Assembly: GCA_001275005.1 (NCBI GenBank)
Contig: JWZX01002270.1
Span: 1-18,682 of the forward strand
Direction of reading: 5' to 3'
Source: Chrysochromulina tobinii
Taxonomy: Eukaryota; Haptophyta; Prymnesiales; Chrysochromulinaceae
DNA length: 18,682 nucleotides
The notes below the pieces were generated by a model. It was given only the letters and a program-made list of their open reading frames with translations. It made no database searches and was not told where the DNA came from. The position numbers were made by a program, and so were the translations under genes. Of the stretch, positions 6,601-14,743 are shown one piece after another. Position 1 is the stretch's first letter. Every line of letters starts with the position of its first letter.

Positions 6601-8898
6601 TCACGGCGATGCACTGCCTGTCATTACATAAGGTGAGTATGCCATGGGCTGCTGCAGCGGCATCTGCGGCGGAGCTGTGGAATGCTGCAGCTGTGGAATG
6701 TCGCGGCCGATGGCAGCTGATTGAATCTGCTGCTGCAGCTCGTAGATCACCCGACGCTGCTCATGTAACTGGTCCCATAATTCGGTCGTCGACGGCCCGT
6801 TGTCGACGGCGACGGTTGGCATGGGCCCCATGATGACTGGTGCACGCTGGGCCATAGAGATGACTCGAGATGACTCGAGATGACTCGAGATGATTGGTGC
6901 ACGCCCGGTCCCATGATCGCTGGCCATAGAGATCGGAGCATGCAAGTGCTCACCATGGCGCCCGGTCCCATGATCGCTGGCCATAGAGATCGGAGCCACT
7001 CGATGCCTGCCATCCATATAAACAGCCCGTCTGGCTGGCCCGCCCAGATTCGCAGCTCGCCCGCCCAGATTCGCAGCTCGCCCGCCCAGATTCGCAGGTA
7101 CACCCTGCAGCGGCAGCAGCGGCTCCGGCTGGACGGTCACCTGTGAAGGCTGGGCGGTCACCTGTGAAGGCCGGACGGTCACCTCCGAAGGCCGTGGGGG
7201 CGGCTCCCTGTCCGCCTCGTCGCTTTTGGACATCGACACCGAAGCACTCCCACGGGGCCTCCGGAACCAACAGGGCCAGTCCATTTGGATCTCCTGCGCT
7301 TCGAGCGGCTGGCGCCCTTGGCGCGTCTCCCCCTCGGGATCACCCAAGAACGAACGTACTTTGCAGATGTACTTGCGGATGACGTACACGAAGATGGCGT
7401 TCGCGGCAAACCAGAGGGAAGCGATCGTGAGGGCGAAATAACCGTCGAGGATGTCCCGAAGGTCTTCCGAGATGCCCATTTCTCCAAAGCGCGCGACGAT
7501 CGCGTTCTCGAAGAAGACGATGCCCAAAAAGATGGAGCACATGTTCATATACATATCGAGCGTCGTGTCATACGAGACCTTTGGCAGCGAGTCGGCGATG
7601 ACGAACTTGAAGGCAATCGTCGTCAGCTGCAGCGTGAGCACGATGCCCGATCGCGTTCCGAGCATCTCATCGGAGGGCTTCTCGCCAAAGGCGCCAAGGG
7701 CCAGCGTCGAGATCAAGCCCATCACGAGGAGCACGTTGGACGAATAGACTGCCATCAGCGGAGATCAGCGGAGATCAGAGGAGATCAAGGGAGATTATCT
7801 CCACAGAGCAGTCCCTCATGAGGAGCAGCGAGCGAGCAAGCAAGCGAAGCGAGAACGAGGCGGCCAGGCACATGTGGCGGAGGGCAGGTGGCGGCCGCAG
7901 GGCAGGTGATCTCTGGTGGTTCAATCTCGAGAGCTTACATCGATGCCTGCGCCACAGGCAGATATGCGCCTCGTACAGGAGGGGTCTGTCCTGTATGTCG
8001 TGTTTTCCCGCCAGGGCCGAGGCTTTGTAGCGTTTCCATTCGCTGAAGCGCCCCTCCCCTCTCACCTGTGGGATCATGTGGGTGGGTAGCTTGGTCAGTT
8101 ACAAATCTCGCTGAAGCGCCCCTCCCCTTTCACCTGTGGGATCATTGCGTGCGCATTTTTGCCCATGTTCAGGGCCAGGTAGCGATTCATCGAAAAGTCT
8201 TGCTTTGAGTTGACGCGTAGCTGCACCGTGAGCGCCTGCACGTCGTACGGAAAGAAGTCGAGCTCAAAGAGCTCTTCAAATGTGCCGCGCACGCGGCGTT
8301 CGTACCCAACCGCGCCTACCGGCCACTCTTTGCGCACCTCGCAGGAAGGTGGAATTTCAGCGACATCGACAAGCTCCCGGCCGTTGGAAAAGAAGATCTT
8401 TGGCACTTTGAATTTCTTCTCGAATTCTTCGGGCGGGAACTTTTTATGATCGTCCTGTTCCTTCTTCCAGTCGTACACATCCGCGTTCTTTTCCGGGCTT
8501 TCCCACCACCACAGCTTGACGGTCAGCTCAGCCGAGAAGCACTGTGCTTGAGGATTGACGTCGTACAGCGAATAAAACGTCATTCCCACCAAGACTGCTT
8601 TCTCGTCACGCTCGGCCTCGAGGTCTTCGAGCGTTAGCCTGGGGCCCACCGCGTCGCCAGGCCGCATCGGCGCCGTATTTGGAGTCCATTTCTTTTCCTC
8701 CTCTTTTGTCCACGTCTTTTCAGGTTTCTTCTGCTTTGATATCGAAGCTGCCTTAACCGTACGCTGCATATCTATTTGCCGCCTCGGCCAGTTGTCGCCA
8801 ACACGAAGCGGCTCGAGCAGCGGGGCCCGGTGGCTTTTGCCAGGGTGAACTTCGGCTCCGCTTTTGAACGGATCCGTGAATGACCCGTGTGAAGTGTG
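6601..8898 (-). CDS. Pentameric ligand-gated ion channel subunit lacking the Cys-loop, with long C-terminal tail
   Basis: This is a plasma- or organelle-membrane channel subunit opened by an unknown ligand. Exons 8134-8898, 7939-8065 and 6601-7748 join in phase to 679 residues; an upstream exon is probable, because TTTAACAG precedes 8898 and a stop lies just before it. The extracellular domain has SAELTVKLWWW and ELDFFPYDVQALTVQLRV, where animal receptors have two cysteines and this one has none, as in bacterial members. RRHRFYSSNVLL leads into M1. M2 is in IVLTLQLTTIAFKFV followed by LPKVSYDTTLD, M3 is near CSIFLGIVFFENAI, and M4 is near ALTIASLWFAANAIFVYVI. A tail of about 230 residues follows M4, with 7-residue repeats (RAANLGG; SQVTVQP) and Gln-rich helices; this is unusual because most family members end soon after M4. 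It is divergent from the aminotransferase gene. Confidence 0.85.
6902..6996 (+). repeat. Introner core in antisense orientation, flanked by 38-bp direct repeats, inside the channel coding sequence
   Basis: The 38 bases at 6902-6939 recur exactly at 6959-6996. Between them are only 19 bases, ATGCAAGTGCTCACCATGG, which is the introner core on the plus strand while the gene is on the minus strand. The offset is 57 bp, so the channel tail gains 19 residues in frame: APISMASDHGTG appears twice, separated by RHGEHLH. No splice sites exist for the gene's strand here, so it is read as exon. Confidence 0.8.
7039..7196 (-). repeat. Two 21-bp coding tandem repeats in the channel tail
   Basis: The 21-bp unit CCCGCCCAGATTCGCAGCTC(G) occurs 2.8 times at 7039-7097 and encodes the repeated RAANLGG. 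A second 21-bp unit beginning CGGTCACCTGTGAAGG occurs three times at 7134-7196 and encodes the PSQVTVQ/PSQVTAQ repeats. Both keep the reading frame. A shorter GATGACTCGA repeat lies nearby at about 6858-6897. Confidence 0.8.
7749..7938 (-). other. Intron of the channel gene just before M1
   Basis: The minus-strand donor is GTAAGC at 7938 and the acceptor TGATGGCAG at 7749. Joining T to TC-TAT gives HRFYSSNVLL, the expected sequence before M1. This is a canonical phase-1 intron without the introner core. Near its 3' end are GAGATCAGCG-type repeats (about 7755-7795). Reading the ATG inside the acceptor as a start would give MAVYSSN, which I consider a by-product of the splice site. Confidence 0.85.
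8040..8145 (-). repeat. 38-bp duplication that creates a 68-nt intron in the channel gene
   Basis: The 38 bases at 8040-8077 and 8108-8145 differ at one position and are exactly 68 bp apart. Each contains, on the minus strand, ATGATCCCACAG|GTGARAGG, which can be both a 3' and a 5' splice site. Using the donor in the upstream copy (8133) and the acceptor in the downstream copy (8066) removes 68 nt and leaves one MIPQVRGEGRFSEWKRY. Without removal the protein stops at EICN. The introner core is absent here. Confidence 0.9.
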
Positions 8899-9221
8899 CT
8901 GTTAAATACTCGGCGCCTACTCTAGCTAGGGCACGCAGGGTAGGCGTTAAGAACCACCATGGTGTGAACGCGTGTGTGAACGTGTCGGTTTTCGGAGTTT
9001 TATTTTCTGACTGTGTGTGTCCCGGCTCCCCCGGAGCCTTCTGCATGTACCCGATTCCTACCAGCCCCGTCGAGGCCATCTACCCGTATCCTGTGTGTCC
9101 CGGCTCCCCCCGGTGTCTTTGAACCGGTATCCGGTTACATGCTGTCTTTGCCTCGTGCCGAATTCCACAACTCGTGCAAAAGGTCGCGTCCCCGTCCAAA
9201 TCCAAAGCCGACGCGAACGGC
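8899..9221. promoter_or_regulatory. Divergent spacer between channel and aminotransferase genes, with two copies of an 18-bp motif
   Basis: The region between the channel exon and the aminotransferase ATG has two perfect copies of GTGTGTCCCGGCTCCCCC at 9015-9032 and 9093-9110. A third copy lies in the minus strand at 15951-15968, upstream of the oxygenase gene, in the same orientation relative to the gene that follows. It may be a shared promoter or leader motif, or a second dispersed element. The 5' exon or exons of the channel gene should also lie here; a minus-strand frame starting MASTGLVGIGYMQ at 9079 is open but unproven. Confidence 0.4.
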
Positions 9222-10418
9222 ATGCGGTCGGCGAATCTGCGGTTGTCGTTGCCCAAGCGCATCCTCGACGCAACTCCGCCTCGTCGGATCATCACCGGTC
9301 CGAGGTTCACGCCCGTCGTGCAAGCTCTTCCCTCGATCGTCCCGTTTGTGGCGCCAGACGAGATCGAGCGATCGCGTGGCCAGAAGTTTTCCGTGCGCCT
9401 GGGCGCCAATGAGCTCACCTTCGGGCCTTCGCCGCGTGCTGTGGAGGCGATGCAGGCGGCGGCGGCCACCGCTTGGATGTACGGAGATCCCAAGAGCCAC
9501 AACTTGCGCCAGGCGCTCGCGGACCACCACGGCGTCCAGCCGCTCAACATTACCGTGGGTGAGGGCATCGACGGCATCCTTTGCAACCTGACGCACCTGC
9601 TCATCGGCCCTGGCGATAAACTGGTCACGACGAAGGGAACGTATCCGACGCTGAACTACTTTGTAGCGGGCAAGGGTGGCTTGCTGCAGACCGTCCCCTA
9701 CGGGCCTGACGACAGGCAGGACTTGCCAGCGCTGCTTGCAAAGGCGTGGGAGGTCGACGCCAAGGTGCTTTACGTGGTCAACCCGGACAATCCGTCGGGC
9801 TCGTGGCACGCCGAGGGCAAGATCGAGTCGCTCATCGAAGGTCTGCCGCCCGGCTGCCTGCTCCTTCTCGATGAAGCCTACCACGAGCTCGGCGTCGACT
9901 TCGATGCGAATGCCAAAGTGGCAGTAGATGATCTGCGGGTGCTACGGCTACGCACCTTTTCGAAGGCGTACGGCCTGGCGGGGGCGCGCATCGGCTACGC
10001 GCTCGGCGCGCCCGAGATTATTGCTGCCTTCGACAAGATCCGCAACCACTTTGCCATCTCTCGAGTCGGGCAAGCCGGTGCACTCGCGGCGTTGCTGGAC
10101 CAGGCCTACCTGCACGAGGTGCGTGAGCGTGTGCGGCACGCGAGGGAGACTCTCGGGAGCATCGCCGCGCAGCACGGCATGCGCTGTTTGCCGAGCGCGA
10201 CCAACTTTGTGACGATGGACTGCGGTAAGGACGGCGCCTTCGCGCGCCTCGTCCTCTCCGAGCTGACGGAACGCAACGTCTTCGTGCGCATGCCCGGCGT
10301 GCCACCCCTTGATCGATGCATTCGGGTCTCGTGCAGCAGCGACGAGGACCTGCGCATCTTTAGCGAGGCCCTCCCGGGAGCCCTCAAAGACGCGGAGCGC
10401 AAGTTGGGCTCCAAATGA
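9222..10418 (+). CDS. hisC: Histidinol-phosphate aminotransferase-like PLP enzyme, intronless
   Basis: This is a fold-type I PLP aminotransferase of the histidinol-phosphate family, which exchanges the amino group between histidinol phosphate and 2-oxoglutarate in histidine synthesis. The first ATG in frame is at 9222, giving 398 residues; the frame is open further upstream to 9123 but without an ATG, so an upstream exon is possible. Visible motifs are RLGANELTFGPSPRAVEAM, WMYGDPKSHNLRQALADHHG, VGEGIDGILCNL, VVNPDNPSGSW, LLLDEAYHELG, TFSKAYGLAGARIGYALG (PLP lysine in SK) and ISRVGQAGALAAL. The leader MRSANLRLSLPKRILDATPP is Arg-rich and could target an organelle. It has no introns or introner cores, unlike its neighbours. 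Related aminotransferases acting on other substrates cannot be excluded. Confidence 0.85.
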   Translation: MRSANLRLSLPKRILDATPPRRIITGPRFTPVVQALPSIVPFVAPDEIERSRGQKFSVRLGANELTFGPSPRAVEAMQAAAATAWMYGDPKSHNLRQALADHHGVQPLNITVGEGIDGILCNLTHLLIGPGDKLVTTKGTYPTLNYFVAGKGGLLQTVPYGPDDRQDLPALLAKAWEVDAKVLYVVNPDNPSGSWHAEGKIESLIEGLPPGCLLLLDEAYHELGVDFDANAKVAVDDLRVLRLRTFSKAYGLAGARIGYALGAPEIIAAFDKIRNHFAISRVGQAGALAALLDQAYLHEVRERVRHARETLGSIAAQHGMRCLPSATNFVTMDCGKDGAFARLVLSELTERNVFVRMPGVPPLDRCIRVSCSSDEDLRIFSEALPGALKDAERKLGSK

Positions 10419-10548
10419 TCGAGAGGCCATTACCATCGAGAGGCCATTACCATCGAGAGGCCATTACCATCGAGAGGCCATTACCATCGAGAGGCCAATA
10501 CCATAATAATCGAGAGGCCAATAACATAATGATCGAGAGGCCATTACC
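10418..10548 (+). repeat. 17-bp minisatellite at the aminotransferase stop codon
   Basis: The unit ATCGAGAGGCCATTACC occurs five times without a gap from 10418 (the last base of the stop codon), then twice more spaced by ATA-rich bases, with variants GGCCAATACC and GGCCAATAAC. It would lie in the 3' untranslated region. Confidence 0.9.
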
Positions 10549-11150
10549 ATCTCTCTGAGCGCTGGGCAAGAGACCCCCTGTACATATGTTTCGGATCGTT
10601 TTGTATGCGCGGGCCCAGGCGCCAGGGCCCTCCGGTCTCTCGTCTTGGAACGCCTAGTGCGAGGCCGGGCAGTACCGCGCCGATCTCAAGTGAGATTTGC
10701 CTTTGGTGGCGAGCGGTTATGCAGCGTCGTGTGTTAGCTTGCAGTTAGACTGTACACGTTGGGGCTGAACCGGCCGGGTCGGGCTTGACCGGAAAAATAA
10801 CTACACCACTCCGCGGGCCGCGCGCGCGCTCGGCGCCGTGACGACGGGGCTCGACGCTCGAGTGCGTCACGTGTCACGTGAGGCCGGCGCACTCAGCGGC
10901 GCCCGGTCCGGTCGGTGCGTGCTGGCCGCGGATGCGGAGTATCGTCGCGTCTATCATTCGATTCCCAGACCTCGCCGGCCGCATTCCGAATCAAGCTCCG
11001 AAGACGAAAGAGAACTGCCGAGCTCGAGCCCCACAAGGCGACCATCGTCAGAGCGTCCAACCCTCCCCGAAACATTAGCGCGCTCTCGGCAGCTTGACCT
11101 AATGTTTTGAGCTATCACAAGGTGTGGCTAGACCTCGGCAAACAGCGCGT
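10549..11150. other. Convergent intergenic region
   Basis: This lies between the 3' ends of the aminotransferase and thioesterase genes. Two CACGTG hexamers (10868-10873 and 10875-10880) stand one base apart. A plus-strand frame at 10838-11110 has no ATG near its start and reads as Ser/Arg-rich sequence; I do not call it a gene. Nothing else is recognisable. Confidence 0.5.
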
Positions 11151-13268
11151 TCACCTTGTGAGCCCCTCGTCCTTGCCCTCATCCTTGCCCTCGTCGAGAG
11201 CGTCCAAAGCCCATCGGCGCCGCCCCTCGAGCCATAGCAACGTCTCCTCGTACGTCACCGGCTCCACCTGTGGGGAAGGGAGGGCGCCGTCATGAGCACT
11301 TGTACGCTCACAGCGTCTCATCGCACGTGAGCGGCCCCACCTGTGGCGGCGGCGGCGGCAAAGCCGCTGCTGTTGCAGATGGTGCTACTTCCGCCCCCTC
11401 TGCTGCTACCGGGGAGGCTGTCGAGGGGCCGCTATCGCCCCCACCGCCCGCTCCGGCGCGTTCTGCGCTGCTCATCTTCTCTGGGCCGCTGTGGAAGACG
11501 AAGTGGAAGTCGGCCGTGGCCTCGCGCCTACCGGTACGCAACGACACGTGGGCTGCCTCGACGAACACCCGAAGCGATGCGCCGTCGGGAGAAACAAAGT
11601 TCACACGCCCGACGAACTCGACAATCTTGCCCACCATGACCTGCCATCAGAGCCATCACGAGGTAATCAAAGTCATCACGAGGTAATCAGAGCCATCACG
11701 AGGTGATCAGAGCCATCAGAGCTCATCAAGGAGCCATCAGTACCGGCTTCGAGACTATGTAATCAGAGCTCATCAAGGAGCCATCAGTACCGGCTTCGAG
11801 ACTATGTAATCAGAGCTCATCAAGGAGCCATCAGTGCCGGCTTCGAGACAATTAATCAGAGCTCATCAAGGAGCCATCAGTGCCGGCTTTGAGACAATGT
11901 AATCAGAGCAATTAGACAATGTAATCAGAGCTCATCAAGTAGCCGCCAGTACCGGCTTCGAGAAGACGACATCATCGAGCCCACCGAACCTCGCCGCATG
12001 GCCGCAATGCTTGTGTGCCGAGAGCCATGCGACCTGTGAAGAGGGTGGGCGCCGTAGTGAGCACTTGCATGCATGCCGCGGCTCGGCCGGATGAGAGCCA
12101 TGCTACCTCAAGGGCTCGCCTCATCAGGAATCCTCCGAAGATGTATCCATTCATGTTGCGGTTGGCCGGCTGCATGATGTCGAGCGTGCGCATCTCGCTC
12201 GCCCCCATCGGGACACGCGCCGGCACTCGAGGCGCCGTGGGGGGCACGTAGGGCGCCGTGTTGGGCGCTCCAGCCCGGGAGGAGCCATACCCGCGAGCAT
12301 GCGATTGCTGCCAGAGGGCATGGAGCAACGGCACCTGTGAAGAGGGCGGGCGCCGTGGTGAGCACTTGCATGCATGCAACGGCTCGGCCGATGGAGCAAC
12401 GGCACCTCCTTTGGCGTCGGCGGCTTGATCATCAGCGCCGACTCCGCCAGTGCGCGCCGGCGCTGCTTGCGACGCATTGCTTCGACTTCTACGGCCGCCG
12501 AGGTGGAGGAACCACCAATGAGCTTTGGAACGGCGGCCGCCTTGAAGGTGGCCGTGTGCCGTGCGGCCATGACGGTGTAGCAGGAGCCGATGATCACCTC
12601 GCCCTTGCCGTCCGGCTCCACCTGCAATACGTCCGTCTGCACCTCCATGCTCGAGGCGCCGACTGACGTGACCACGCCGCGCAGCCGGAAGTCGTGCAAC
12701 TGTGAAGAGGGCGGGCGCCGTGGTGAGCACTTGCATGCATGCAACGGCTTGGCCGATGGAGCAACGGCACCACACCGCGCACCGCAGACAGGCCCTCGAA
12801 GATAGAGAGGCCGTCGTGGGCGGCGGTGACGACGGAGATCGGGTGGTCGCCGACCCTGGCGTGCCGCAGGGCGCAGTCGGCGGAGAAGGCGTCGAGCTCC
12901 TCGAGGAAGCGGCCTGCTCGCAGTGAGAGCCCGTCGCCTAGCATGTACTGCTCACGCAGTTCCGCATCCGTGCTGAAGGGGTACGTGATCTCCAGCCACG
13001 ATTCGGAGCGCTTCTTGCCAGCCGCGGGCTCTGCCGCCGCCTTGTCGACCCATCTGGGCGTACCCCGCCGGGCGCCGACCGACAGCTCGTGCAGGAGAGG
13101 CAGGTGCAACGCCACGTCGCTCGGTGTGCCCGTCACGGCTCCGGATGGCACGCGCAGATGCATGGAGCCGTCGATGACGTTGTACGGCAGATCACTGCTG
13201 AAACGGCAACGGTGCAGCGCATGCCGTAGCGCACCTCTTCGCAGGCGGAGGGGAAAAGGTGTGCGCAT
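11151..13268 (-). CDS. ACOT9: Acyl-CoA thioesterase, ACOT9/BFIT-type double hotdog protein, six exons
   Basis: It hydrolyses acyl-CoA to free acid and CoA; family members are often mitochondrial, and the Arg-rich start MRTPFPLRLRRGALRHALHR could be a transit peptide. Exons are 12771-13268, 12406-12699, 12107-12334, 11953-12033, 11341-11640 and 11151-11267; all joins are phase 0 and give 505 residues. The first hotdog part has SWLEITYPFSTDAELREQYM, RAGRFLEELDAFSADCALRH and LRGVVTSVGASSMEVQTDVL. The second has MQPANRNMNGYIFGGFLMRR-ALE joined to VAWLSAHKHCG, then LDDVVFSKP joined to VMVGKIVEFVGRVNFVSP. NGYIFGGFLMR is the hotdog helix signature. The C-terminus has a Pro/Ala-rich linker and then TYEETLLWLEGRRR. 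Four of five introns carry the introner core. The start ATG at 13268 is the first in frame. Confidence 0.88.
11268..11340 (-). mobile_element. Diverged introner-type intron, last intron of the thioesterase gene
   Basis: This is a 73-nt intron. It starts GTGGGGCCGCTCACGTGCGA and the following exon starts GTGGAGCCGGTGACGTACGA, a duplication of about 30 bp with several mismatches. The core is GTACAAGTGCTCATGACGGC followed by GCC, then the acceptor TTCCCCACAG. Phase-0 removal gives PPPPQ joined to VEPVTYEETLLWLEGRR; retention would end the protein at TCDETL. The diverged duplication suggests that this copy is older than the others. Confidence 0.85.
11641..11952 (-). other. 312-nt thioesterase intron made of repeats derived from its own 5' splice site
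   Basis: The donor is AAGCCG|GTACTGG (11952) and the acceptor CTGATGGCAG (11641); the phase-0 join gives FSKPVMVGKIVEF. On the minus strand about four units of roughly 45-47 bp contain GTCTCGAAGCCGGTACTGATG or the variant with GGCACTG. That is a near copy of the exon end TTCTCGAAGCCG plus donor. A shorter CCTCGTGATGGCTCTGATTA repeat follows near the acceptor. There is no introner core. Confidence 0.85.
12034..12106 (-). mobile_element. Introner-type intron, thioesterase intron 3
   Basis: This 73-nt intron starts GTAGCATGGCTCTC; the next exon starts GTCGCATGGCTCTC, 13 of 14 bases shared. The body has CGGCCGAGCCG, then GCATGCATGCAAGTGCTCAC, TACGGCGCC and the acceptor CCCTCTTCACAG. Phase-0 removal gives RRALE joined to VAWLSAHKHCG. 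Confidence 0.92.
12335..12405 (-). mobile_element. Introner-type intron, thioesterase intron 2
   Basis: This 71-nt intron starts GTGCCGTTGCTCCAT, identical to the first 15 bases of the next exon (12320-12334). The body has CGGCCGAGCCGTTGCATGC, the core and the acceptor CCCTCTTCACAG. Phase-0 removal gives PPTPKE joined to VPLLHALWQQS. It is 70/71 identical to the intron at 12700-12770. Confidence 0.93.
12700..12770 (-). mobile_element. Copy of the neighbouring introner intron, thioesterase intron 1
   Basis: This 71-nt intron differs from 12335-12405 only by A for G in CGGCCRAGCCG. It includes the leading GTGCCGTTGCTCCAT, but its next exon starts TTGCACGACTTCC, which is unrelated. The leading bases therefore match the target site of the other intron, not its own. 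Phase-0 removal gives LSAVRGV joined to LHDFRLRGVVTSVG. Confidence 0.92.
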
Positions 13269-13968
13269 GCCACAGGCATCATTGCATGTTGAAAAAGACG
13301 ACTTGACTTGACTTGTCTTGACTTGACTTGACTTGACTTGACTTGAACGTTAACACGACAGACGCGACAACCGGTTCAAAGACACCGGTGCTACGGCACT
13401 GTTACTGCCCTCTCAGAAAGTCAGAATACACACACCATACATGTCCCCTTACGAGACACGGAGCGCGGCAAATTGTAATTGAGGATGGTTTGGGCGACGC
13501 GGCGGCTTGGATGGCGGTGGAGATGCTAGCAACATTGTGCATAACGAAGCTGCAGGGGGACGCGCGGCCCTCGCTGTACCCCCGTACCGCGTGTTGTCGC
13601 GTGGCGGCCGGGGCAATGGGCCGGGGACGCCGTCGTCTGGCTTCGTCGTGGCGTGCGAGTATAGGCGAAGGATGGCCATGCGCGTGTTTTGGTTCTCCAG
13701 GTGAGAGCGCGGCAGCGCCGGCCTGAACTTGTGTGCTTAGTCCTCACGAAGCACTAAGGCTGGGTCCAGTGTGCTAGAGAGTCGTGTGTACTCAGAGTGC
13801 GGGTCGCAGTGCCCGATCTTTGTGATCATCTCCCCAAGCTCAGAAAACTCAACACGGATCCAAATGAACGAGGTTCGCTGGCGAGCGCCGTCGCGTTGCG
13901 CTGCATGCCCAGGCTCGGGAGCTGATGCGCAGACCACGCCTGGCTGCTGAGGCACAGATATCGAGGAG
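13269..13968. other. Spacer upstream of the thioesterase gene, with a pentanucleotide repeat
   Basis: Nine ACTTG-type units occupy 13301-13345, just upstream of the thioesterase start, in its leader or promoter. Beyond it, a plus-strand frame up to about 13700 ends at a good donor CTCCAG|GTGAGAGC, and a minus-strand frame at 13737-13955 contains FIWIRVEFSELGEMITKI. Either might be an exon, but neither has a recognisable domain or a clear partner exon, so I do not call a gene. Confidence 0.4.
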
Positions 13969-14214
13969 CTACGCCTTTTGCCACGGGAACCGGAAGCCGG
14001 TCTTGACGACTTCGATCACGGGCTCCGGCACAGGTTGCGCGCTCTCGCCGAAGTAGTGCTGGTAGAGAAAGAAGCAGATGATTGTCAGGATCACATTGTT
14101 CCATGGCGCAAACCGGGACTCCATGACTTCACTGCCGGGCTTGGGATCCCACCCGTACTTGGCGGCTCCGGTGTCCATACGCGGGTAGCTCAGCCACTTC
14201 TTGGGGTTGCCCAT
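13969..14214 (-). CDS. Small single-pass membrane protein, 81 residues, unknown
   Basis: I do not recognise this protein. It starts MGNPKKWLSYPRMDTG, with a hydrophilic N-terminus of about 37 residues, one hydrophobic segment (NVILTIICFFLYQHYF, about 38-54), and a C-terminus with PVPEPVIEVVKTGFRFPWQ. The size and single helix resemble accessory subunits of organelle membrane complexes, but this is only a comparison. It appears to be a complete single-exon gene. A longer upstream minus-strand frame from 14392 is in another frame and is not needed. Confidence 0.6.
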   Translation of the reverse strand: MGNPKKWLSYPRMDTGAAKYGWDPKPGSEVMESRFAPWNNVILTIICFFLYQHYFGESAQPVPEPVIEVVKTGFRFPWQKA

Positions 14215-14609
14215 TCCGATTTTCTAGTCGGCTGATGCACGAGATTCGAAGGCACACACTCGATTCCGAGAGCAAATAGTTTAGGGTCGGTGGGCGGTCA
14301 TGGGCGTCACGTGTGAGCTCGTGGAAGGTCATCGGTGCGGACCTTGCACCTTCGAAGCCGAGAAAAATGCTCGATTCTCGCGGTTTCGTCAATCAGCGCC
14401 AGGTAAGTTTAGTGTGGGGAAGAGCCACACAAGAAGATCGGGGTAAAAGGGTCTCTTGGAGCATTTACATCGGGCCGTGTATGTGTTCCGGCTCTTCCGA
14501 TACCGCGGCGGTCACAAACTTGCGCAGTCGCGCGGCGTGTGTGCCTGCACGCACGTGCTGGTGCACAAAGGAAGTCGCCACGCGCATTTACAGACGACAA
14601 GAGAGTAGA
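14215..14609. other. Spacer with a possible plus-strand first exon
   Basis: A plus-strand ATG at about 14304 opens MGVTCELVEGHRCGPCTF, and the frame reaches a strong donor CGCCAG|GTAAGT at about 14402. An acceptor-like CATTTACAG is at about 14592. No continuing exon with a clear sense is visible, so I record this only as a possibility. No repeats or RNA genes were seen. Confidence 0.3.
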
Positions 14610-14743
14610 TCAAGAGTGGACGCGCCCACGCCGGAGCAGCTCGGGGTCGTACTCGTACTTGGCCGAGCTCGACCTCTGATGTTCGCTGTCCCACGAGCCG
14701 AGGCCAGCCTCGAGATTCCTCATCGTCGTCTCCATGTGCTCCC

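Noticed and set aside
9080-10436. Long minus-strand frames opposite the aminotransferase
   Set aside because: They are antisense shadows of a GC-rich coding sequence with strong motifs on the plus strand.
10838-11110. Plus-strand 90-codon frame
   Set aside because: It has no ATG near its start, Ser/Arg-rich low-complexity content, and lies between two convergent 3' ends.
12015-13311. Plus-strand frames opposite the thioesterase gene
   Set aside because: The minus-strand exons join in phase at all five introns and match the hotdog thioesterase family; the plus-strand frames have no such support.
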